Source of the DNA: an uncultured Prevotellaceae bacterium | Lineage (GTDB): Bacteria; Bacteroidota; Bacteroidia; Bacteroidales; Bacteroidaceae | DNA: 10,013 bases | NCBI GenBank assembly: GCA_902775075.1 | Contig: CACYKX010000111.1 | Span: forward strand, 1 to 10,013 | Direction: 5' to 3' | Shown here: positions 6,234 to 10,013 of the stretch, one piece after another | How positions within the stretch are numbered: position 1 is the first letter of the stretch | Layout of the letters: every line of letters starts with the position of its first letter | Program-made: the position numbers and the translations under genes | Notes under the pieces: generated by a model | Database searches by the model: none | What the model was told of the DNA's origin: nothing | What the model saw: only the letters and a program-made list of their open reading frames with translations

Positions 6234-6242
6234 TAAATTTGC
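6234..6242 (+). promoter_or_regulatory. -7 promoter box for the WYL operon
   Basis: TAAATTTGC matches TAnnTTTGC exactly. The predicted start near 6249 is about 14 nt before ATG 6263. This is a reason to reject the longer reading of the WYL gene from GTG 6158, which would begin upstream of the promoter. Confidence 0.65.
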
Positions 6243-6262
6243 GGTGTAAAACTCAAACAGAT

Positions 6263-7168
6263 ATGAACCAACTGCAAAAATACACTTGGCTGATTGATAC
6301 AATCTGCCGTGCCGGGAAGATTTCGCATAAGGATCTTTCCGACCGCTGGTCGCGAAACAAAAATTTCAGTGACGGACACGAACTTCACCGTGCCACATTC
6401 AACCGGTGGCGCGATGCAATCAATGAGCAGTTCGGAATTAAGATTGACTGCCAGAAGGTTGGCGGTTATCTTTATTATATCTCCAATCCGGAGGATATTG
6501 ACGAAGATAAGCTCAAAAAGTGGATGCTCGACTCGTTCGCTGTCGGTAATATCATCGGAGAAAATCTCTCGTTGAAGGGTCGGATATTGGTTGACGAGAT
6601 TCCTTCCGGGCGTGACCATCTGACCACCATCATGGAAGCTATGAAAGAGAATAGGGTCGTGAATATCACATACCGATCTTTCAAAAAGTCGCATAGTTAC
6701 ACCTTTCCGATAGAGCCATACTGTGTAAAACTGTTTGAGAATCGCTGGTATGTGTTGGCGCATAATGTTCACTATGATGACATAAGAATATATGGACTCG
6801 ATCGAGTGGAAAGTGCAGAGATGACTGACCAGACTTATAAACTCCCCAAGGACTTTGATGCTGCTGAATATTTTTCAACAGCATACGGCATTGTATTGGA
6901 TTATGATGTGAAGCCCGAAAGAATAGTGATTCGTGCCAACGAAGACCATAAATATTACCTGAAATCACTTCCACTTCATCATAGCCAGCGACTGATTGAG
7001 GACTATGGCGAGTATGCCGATTTTGAGTTGTATCTCTCGCCGACGTATGACTTCATAATGAAGTTACTCCATGTCGGCTCGATGATAGAAGTCGTAAGTC
7101 CGGTTTCTCTTCGCAAGACTATGAAAGACTGGATTTCAGATATGTACGAACTTTATAAGAACGATTGA
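6263..7168 (+). CDS. WYL-domain transcriptional regulator
   Basis: A 301-residue DNA-binding regulator. A winged helix-turn-helix occupies about residues 1-75 (MNQLQKYTWLIDTICRAGKI, then DLSDRW and HRATFNRWRDAI). The WYL domain spans about 125-200, with the signature variant RWYVLAHN (WYV at 162-164) and IYGLDRVESAE. A C-terminal WCX-like dimerisation/ligand region (about 218-300) starts at PERIVIRA. WYL domains sense nucleotide or nucleic-acid ligands and commonly control defence, DNA-damage and RNA-repair loci. The ATG at 6263 is chosen because MNQLQKY is the usual beginning of this Bacteroidota subgroup and a -7 box lies at 6234-6242; an open frame extends upstream to GTG 6158. It leads a four-gene cluster, with the ADP-ribosylglycohydrolase start 2 nt after its stop. 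It probably represses its own operon and perhaps rtcB. Confidence 0.92.
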   Translation: MNQLQKYTWLIDTICRAGKISHKDLSDRWSRNKNFSDGHELHRATFNRWRDAINEQFGIKIDCQKVGGYLYYISNPEDIDEDKLKKWMLDSFAVGNIIGENLSLKGRILVDEIPSGRDHLTTIMEAMKENRVVNITYRSFKKSHSYTFPIEPYCVKLFENRWYVLAHNVHYDDIRIYGLDRVESAEMTDQTYKLPKDFDAAEYFSTAYGIVLDYDVKPERIVIRANEDHKYYLKSLPLHHSQRLIEDYGEYADFELYLSPTYDFIMKLLHVGSMIEVVSPVSLRKTMKDWISDMYELYKND

Positions 7169-7170
7169 GA

Positions 7171-7949
7171 ATGATTGGAACTATTATAGGAGATATTGCC
7201 GGCTCAAACTACGAGTTTGACAATACGTCGGACTACAACTTCAAAATGTTTGGAGAAGATAGCAATTTCACAGATGACACAATCTGCACGATTGCCATAG
7301 CCGATGCCATTCTGAACAGCGTTGATTATCAGACATCCATGCGTCGGTGGTGTCGTAAATATCCTCATCCAAAAGGTGAATATGGCAGCTATTTCTTAAA
7401 CTGGGTGTTGCGCCCCGATCCTTATCCGTACAATAGCTTTGGCAATGGCTCAGCGATGCGAGTCTCGCCTGTTGCATGGCTATTTGACTCGGAAGAACAA
7501 GTGAGAATTGAAGCTGAAAAGACGGCCGAGATTACACACAATCATCCCGAGGGTATAAAAGGAGCCATCGCAATTGCCGTTGCCATTTTTCGCATGAGAA
7601 CGGCTAAAGAAAAATCCTCAGAATTTTTGAGCATGTTGCTAAAGAGTTTTACGGAGATGATATTTTCAGCAATTTACCCCCAAAAGGAGTCTTCGATGTG
7701 ACCTGTCAGGGGTGTGTACCTCTTGCTTTATATCTTGCCTCCCTTGCGAGTGACTTTGAAGATGCGATTAGACTTGCCGTGTCTTATGGAGGAGATTCGG
7801 ATACCGTTGGAGCTATTGTTGGTTCTCTGGCAGAGGCACAATACCCGGTAGCCGAGGATATGCAGCAAGTCGCCATAAGCTATCTTCCAACGGAAATGCA
7901 AGAAGTCTATAACCAATTTGAAATGAAAAGACGATGCAAGACTTTGTAG
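7171..7949 (+). pseudogene. ADP-ribosylglycohydrolase (DraG/ADPRH family) split by a -1 frameshift
   Basis: The family removes ADP-ribose from proteins, nucleic acids or small molecules with two Mg2+ ions. The first part (ATG 7171) shows MIGTIIGDIAGSNYEF, FTDDT with T34-D-D-T37, FGNGSAMRVSPVAW (90-103) and THNHPEG (122-128). The second part shows FDVTCQGCVP and GGDSDT, the second metal-binding set. The frames meet at a run of five T (7624-7628). Adding one base there gives a continuous 259-residue protein of normal family length, with HVAKEFYGDDIF joining smoothly to FDVTCQG. As sequenced, frame 1 ends at 7699-7701 without the GGDSDT half and should be inactive. All motifs are intact, so this is a recent loss, a sequencing error or recoding. 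The site is not a canonical slippery heptamer. The 3' end overlaps the exonuclease gene by 16 nt. Confidence 0.9.
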
Positions 7950-8422
7950 CAATAGACTTTGAAACAGCCAATGGCCGACGCTCCAGCGTGTGTAGCGTCG
8001 GTATTGTGATAGTGCGAGGCGGTAAGATTGTTGACAAATTCTATAGTCTGATTCAGCCTGCTCCCAATTATTATACATACTGGACTACTGAGGTTCACGG
8101 ACTCACCCGCCGAGACACCGACGGGCAACCGACATTCCCGGAAGTGTGGGCGCAGGTGGCAGATAGAATCAAAGGGCTGCCGCTGGTAGCACACAACCGT
8201 CCCTTTGATGAGAGTTGCTTGAAGGCGGTATTCGAGGAATATGGCATAGAATATCCCGGTTACGAATTTCATTGCACTCTTGCCGCATCCCGTCGCTGTC
8301 TTGATTTACCCAGCCATCAGCTCCATTTATCGGCAGCCGCATGTGGTTATGACATGGAGAACCACCATCACGCCCTCTGCGATGCCGAGGCTTGCGCTGC
8401 TATCGCATTAAAAATACTTTAA
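7934..8422 (+). CDS. DEDDh 3'-5' exonuclease (DnaQ/epsilon-like)
   Basis: A 162-residue stand-alone exonuclease domain. The catalytic set is complete: D8-x-E10 in AIDFETANG (motif I), D92 in LVAHNRPFDESCL (motif II), and H145 with D150 in HHALCDAEA (motif III, DEDDh type). The conserved VHGLTRRD lies at 54-61. Such enzymes use two metal ions to trim DNA or RNA 3' ends. The lack of a polymerase or DEAD-box partner and the small size point to an accessory processing role rather than replication proofreading. ATG 7934 starts 16 nt inside the end of the ADP-ribosylglycohydrolase frame, so translation is coupled. The FtsZ-like gene follows 13 nt downstream. In an RtcB/WYL setting, trimming of damaged RNA ends is a plausible role (inference). 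Confidence 0.92.
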   Translation: MQDFVAIDFETANGRRSSVCSVGIVIVRGGKIVDKFYSLIQPAPNYYTYWTTEVHGLTRRDTDGQPTFPEVWAQVADRIKGLPLVAHNRPFDESCLKAVFEEYGIEYPGYEFHCTLAASRRCLDLPSHQLHLSAAACGYDMENHHHALCDAEACAAIALKIL

Positions 8423-8435
8423 CCCCAATAAGAAT

Positions 8436-9119
8436 ATGAACGAAACAGTTATTGCTGTCGGGAACGGAGGATATAATCTTGCCACCGACTTAATCGCAGC
8501 CGAATTATTTACGGATGCTCAACTCATAGTTTGTGATACCAACCAGAAGGACTTAGAAAAGAACTCGGTCAATGCGTCTGAGACCTTCCTTCTTGAAAAG
8601 TTACACGGGAAAGTAAAATCCGGTGATACGACTTTTGTCAAGGAGATTGTCGCAAAAGCTTCGGAATCAGTGATAGTCTGCGCCACGCTCGGCGGAATGA
8701 CCGGCAGCAAATATGCTCCGCTGATTGCTTTAGAGGCAATATTGAAGGGCAAATTTGTCTGCTCGTTCTTCTCGATGCCCTACGAATTTGAAGGAGAGCA
8801 AAAGACTAAACGTGCCAGGAATGCCCGGATGAAGTTGATAGTTTCATCATATTTTGCTGTTCAGCAAAACAATGACAGACTGAAAGAGGTGGCATCTCTC
8901 GGCCTAAACGACATAGATAAACCATTAGTCGGCACAATCAAATCAGCAATGAGTCATAAGTCGCTTGTAGAACTCGCCGATACAAAAAATAATGATTCTT
9001 TACAAGCATATATTCCCGAGGAATATCGCGTAAATGATATGCCATTGGTATGGATACGCAGTAACATCTATCACGGAATTTCGGATGATGAAAGAAAAAA
9101 CATCTTCAATCTGTATTAA
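8436..9119 (+). CDS. Divergent short FtsZ/tubulin-like protein
   Basis: A 227-residue protein that follows the FtsZ N-terminal domain in order. VIAVGNGGYNLATDLI (5-20) matches the first glycine loop. LIVCDTNQKDL (30-40) matches the strand where FtsZ has a CNTDxQ-type sequence. VIVCATLGGMTGSKYAPLIA (79-98) replaces the tubulin signature loop GGGTGTG. SMPYEFEG (113-120) with KTKRARNA corresponds to PFxFEG...R..A of FtsZ, and QQNNDRL (143-149) to the INNDKL region. The T7 catalytic loop and the whole C-terminal domain of FtsZ (usually 350 residues or more) are missing. The signature loop is degenerate, so GTP hydrolysis and normal polymerisation are doubtful; nucleotide binding may remain. It is the last gene of the WYL cluster. 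The decayed relative at 1258-1486 sits beside a phosphoesterase, so this subfamily seems to travel with nucleotide-processing genes. Confidence 0.75.
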   Translation: MNETVIAVGNGGYNLATDLIAAELFTDAQLIVCDTNQKDLEKNSVNASETFLLEKLHGKVKSGDTTFVKEIVAKASESVIVCATLGGMTGSKYAPLIALEAILKGKFVCSFFSMPYEFEGEQKTKRARNARMKLIVSSYFAVQQNNDRLKEVASLGLNDIDKPLVGTIKSAMSHKSLVELADTKNNDSLQAYIPEEYRVNDMPLVWIRSNIYHGISDDERKNIFNLY

Positions 9120-9129
9120 AAAGGATAAA

Positions 9130-9154
9130 ATCAGATTCTGTCACCAAATCTGAT
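9130..9154. repeat. 8-bp inverted repeat between the FtsZ-like gene and the next promoter
   Basis: ATCAGATT (9130-9137) and AATCTGAT (9147-9154) are perfect reverse complements around a 9-base loop. No T-run follows, so it is at best a weak terminator; it may instead be an operator just upstream of the -7 box at 9167. The 11-mer AAAATCAGATT at 9127-9137 recurs exactly at 9475-9485. Confidence 0.45.
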
Positions 9155-9166
9155 ACACGGCTGTTC

Positions 9167-9175
9167 TACCTTTGC
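9167..9175 (+). promoter_or_regulatory. -7 promoter box for the 72-aa gene
   Basis: TACCTTTGC is a perfect TAnnTTTGC. The predicted start near 9182 gives a leader of about 19 nt, containing ATTAAAAATATCAG immediately before ATG 9201. Confidence 0.65.
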
Positions 9176-9200
9176 AGAGTAACCATTAAAAATATCAGAT

Positions 9201-9419
9201 ATGGCAGTTTTCAAATTAACGACAAAGCGCCTCCTTCTTAGCGGAGGCAAGAGACTCGAAGCCGGCATGACCGCTGAGGTCCCATTCAACGGAAACACTC
9301 TTCCTTTCTCAAATTCAACAGTAAAGGCAGAGATTCAGCGTCAGTTCAAGATGAAATACAACGTGGATTTCCCCGTTTGTTTCATGAACGGCCACGATCT
9401 CAATGTAGAGAAACTCTAA
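9201..9419 (+). CDS. Small DUF6140-like protein
   Basis: A 72-residue basic protein with MAVFKLTTKRLLLSGGKRLE, then AGMTAEVPF, EIQRQFKMKYNVDF and a closing DLNVEKL. The first 30 residues line up with the leftward gene at 398-604 (F-x-[VL]-T-x-K, G-M-[ST]-x-x-[VI]). The whole length and the ending fit the short Bacteroidales family I recall as DUF6140; this is from memory and unverified. Such genes are usually seen in mobile or variable regions and have no assigned function. The promoter is at 9167-9175. A strong hairpin (9435-9471) and a second short ORF follow. Confidence 0.7.
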   Translation: MAVFKLTTKRLLLSGGKRLEAGMTAEVPFNGNTLPFSNSTVKAEIQRQFKMKYNVDFPVCFMNGHDLNVEKL

Positions 9420-9434
9420 CTTTGCGAACTAATC

Positions 9435-9471
9435 TATGCAGTGATAGTCAGTCCTTGGCTATCACTGCATA
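9435..9471 (+). other. Strong intercistronic hairpin
   Basis: Bases 9435-9449 pair with 9457-9471: 15 bp with one G-U pair and a 7-base loop AGTCCTT. It lies 15 nt after the stop of the 72-aa gene and 14 nt before the next ATG. No T-run follows, so it is more likely an attenuating or mRNA-stabilising stem, or a terminator of a type that does not need a T-run, than a classical terminator. Confidence 0.6.
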
Positions 9472-9485
9472 TTAAAAATCAGATT

Positions 9486-9593
9486 ATGACTGTAAAGGAA
9501 TTATTCACAACTGTAGGTTTTGACGCCATAGTAAAAGCCCTGCAAAACACCCATCGCAACGACAGTCTTTGCCTGAAAAAAGTTGACTCATAA
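9486..9593 (+). pseudogene. 35-codon ORF, probably truncated by the insertion sequence
   Basis: ATG 9486 begins MTVKELFTTVGFDAIVKALQ and ends KKVDS at TAA 9591-9593. The beginning M-T-V-K-E-L-F-x-x-V-x-F-D resembles the start of longer Bacteroidales proteins that I recall following DUF6140 genes, so the original was probably longer. The last ten or so codons would then come from the insertion sequence, whose left end I place near 9570. It has the same type of leader (ATTAAAAATCAGATTATG) as 9201 and rtcB. If it is a genuine complete micro-protein, no function is evident. Confidence 0.5.
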
Positions 9594-9607
9594 ACAGAGT
9601 CAAAGAA

Positions 9608-9982
9608 ATGTATCAATTACACACAGAAAAGCAGAGGCTTTATTTCAACGAGGTCATCCGTCTTCATTATGAAGAAGGGATGGGTGAAGACAGAATTTCA
9701 CGAATTCTTCCGATAGGACATACGACTGCATCGAGATGGATTGCTATCTTTGCAATGGAAAAAGGAAGAATCTCTAAAGGAACAGTCATGAGAAAGCGAA
9801 AAGTAAAGCCGTAAGCCCAGCCGCAGAGCGAACAAGACAAAGTGCTCAAGAAGAGGTTCAAGGAACTGGAAGCCAGGATGTTGCAGGCCGAGATCAAGGC
9901 CGAGGCCTATGATAAGATGATAAAAATAGCCGAGGCTCGATACAGGATCCCGATACGAAAAAAAACTGGCGCCAAACAGTGA
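9608..9982 (+). pseudogene. IS3-like orfA with an in-frame stop codon
   Basis: The first 68 codons encode a helix-turn-helix protein (RLHYEEGMGEDRISRIL, GHTTASRWIAIFA at about 36-48), the DNA-binding part of IS3-type OrfA. A TAA at 9812-9814 interrupts. The same frame then continues for 55 more codons with DKVLKKRFKELEARMLQAEI, AEAYDKMIKIAE and RIPIRKKTGAKQ, ending at TGA 9980-9982. This second part is the coiled-coil/leucine-zipper tail normal for this OrfA family. A single nonsense change therefore removes the multimerisation region. Translation could restart internally, but the element is probably inactive or dependent on other copies. The linker bases around the stop are otherwise in order. 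Confidence 0.8.
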
Positions 9983-10013
9983 GGGACCTGCGCGCAAAGG
10001 ACTCCGGGCGATA
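9979..10013 (+). CDS. Start of IS3-like orfB transposase (partial)
   Basis: GTG at 9979 overlaps the orfA stop (GTGA) and begins VRDLRAKDSGR before the window ends. The position and the opening residues (R-L/D-L-R-A-x-D-S-G/H-R) fit the start of the integrase-core OrfB of Bacteroidota IS3-like elements, normally about 280 residues with a DDE catalytic triad. Only 11 codons are visible, so the family call rests mainly on orfA. Confidence 0.55.
   Translation, partial: MRDLRAKDSGR

Larger units (their letters stand above)
9570..10013 (+). mobile_element. Left part of an IS3-like insertion sequence
   Basis: The element is inferred from its two genes: a helix-turn-helix plus coiled-coil orfA (9608-9982) and an overlapping orfB start (9979), the standard IS3 layout. 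The left end is not proven. TGCCTGAAAAAAGTTGAC (9570-9587) begins with TG as IS3-type ends do and lies where the short upstream ORF loses its expected continuation. A 7-bp inverted repeat TTGACTC/GAGTCAA at 9583-9603 lies just inside. The right end is outside the window, so terminal repeats and target duplication cannot be checked. Confidence 0.6.

Noticed and set aside
6158..6262. GTG-initiated 35-residue extension of the WYL regulator
   Set aside because: It would start upstream of a perfect -7 box and include the palindromic operator region. The family normally begins at MNQLQKY, which is ATG 6263.
7698..7949. Independent 83-residue gene starting with GTG after the first ADP-ribosylglycohydrolase frame
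   Set aside because: Its beginning TCQGCVP and its GGDSDT are internal motifs of the same enzyme, and coding-like sequence of this frame extends upstream to the frameshift near 7626.
1..10013. CRISPR arrays, tRNA or rRNA genes
   Set aside because: No regularly spaced direct repeats were found, and no tRNA-like TTCGA loop with matching acceptor stem or rRNA-like stretch was seen on either strand by eye.

Overview
The window looks like an accessory or mobile-element-associated region of a Bacteroidota chromosome, most likely order Bacteroidales (gut Bacteroides, Muribaculaceae or a relative). This rests on what the DNA shows. At least seven starts are preceded by the Bacteroidota-type -7 promoter element TAnnTTTG, one of them with a TTTG -33 box at exactly 19 bp. 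Shine-Dalgarno sites are absent and A-rich leaders sit before start codons. Several proteins are of types I know mainly from this phylum. I ran no database search, so all family names come from motif reading.

Left block (1-4084), all leftward. There is a possible partial gene at the left edge, an intrinsic terminator (213-235) and a small DUF6140-like gene (398-604). Next is a calcineurin-type phosphoesterase (665-1258), coupled by a TAATG overlap to a broken FtsZ-like gene (1258-1486). A protein with a PD-(D/E)xK-type nuclease signature (1561-2535) and two uncharacterised proteins (2698-3357, 3383-4084) follow. Each transcription unit has its own recognisable -7 box.

Centre (4085-9119), all rightward. 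A 24-bp inverted repeat (4091-4151) carries a -7 box in each arm and separates the leftward genes from an rtcB operon. That operon is RtcB RNA ligase plus two small unknown proteins joined by ATGA overlaps. After a palindrome-bearing promoter comes a WYL-domain regulator, followed by an ADP-ribosylglycohydrolase split by a one-base frameshift, a DEDDh 3'-5' exonuclease and a short, divergent FtsZ/tubulin-like protein. These last four are packed with gaps of 2 nt, an overlap of 16 nt and a gap of 13 nt.

Right end (9120-10013). A second DUF6140-like gene has its own promoter. A strong hairpin follows, then a 35-codon ORF that looks truncated, and the left part of an IS3-like insertion sequence whose orfA has an in-frame stop. 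orfB runs off the window.

Working picture (inference): RtcB, a WYL sensor-regulator, an ADP-ribosylglycohydrolase, an exonuclease and possibly the phosphoesterase and PD-(D/E)xK protein together resemble an RNA-repair or stress/conflict island. The unusual additions are FtsZ-like proteins, one intact and one decayed, each next to a nucleotide- or nucleic-acid-processing enzyme. The island also shows decay: a frameshifted ADP-ribosylglycohydrolase, a collapsed ftsZ-like copy and a nonsense codon in the IS.
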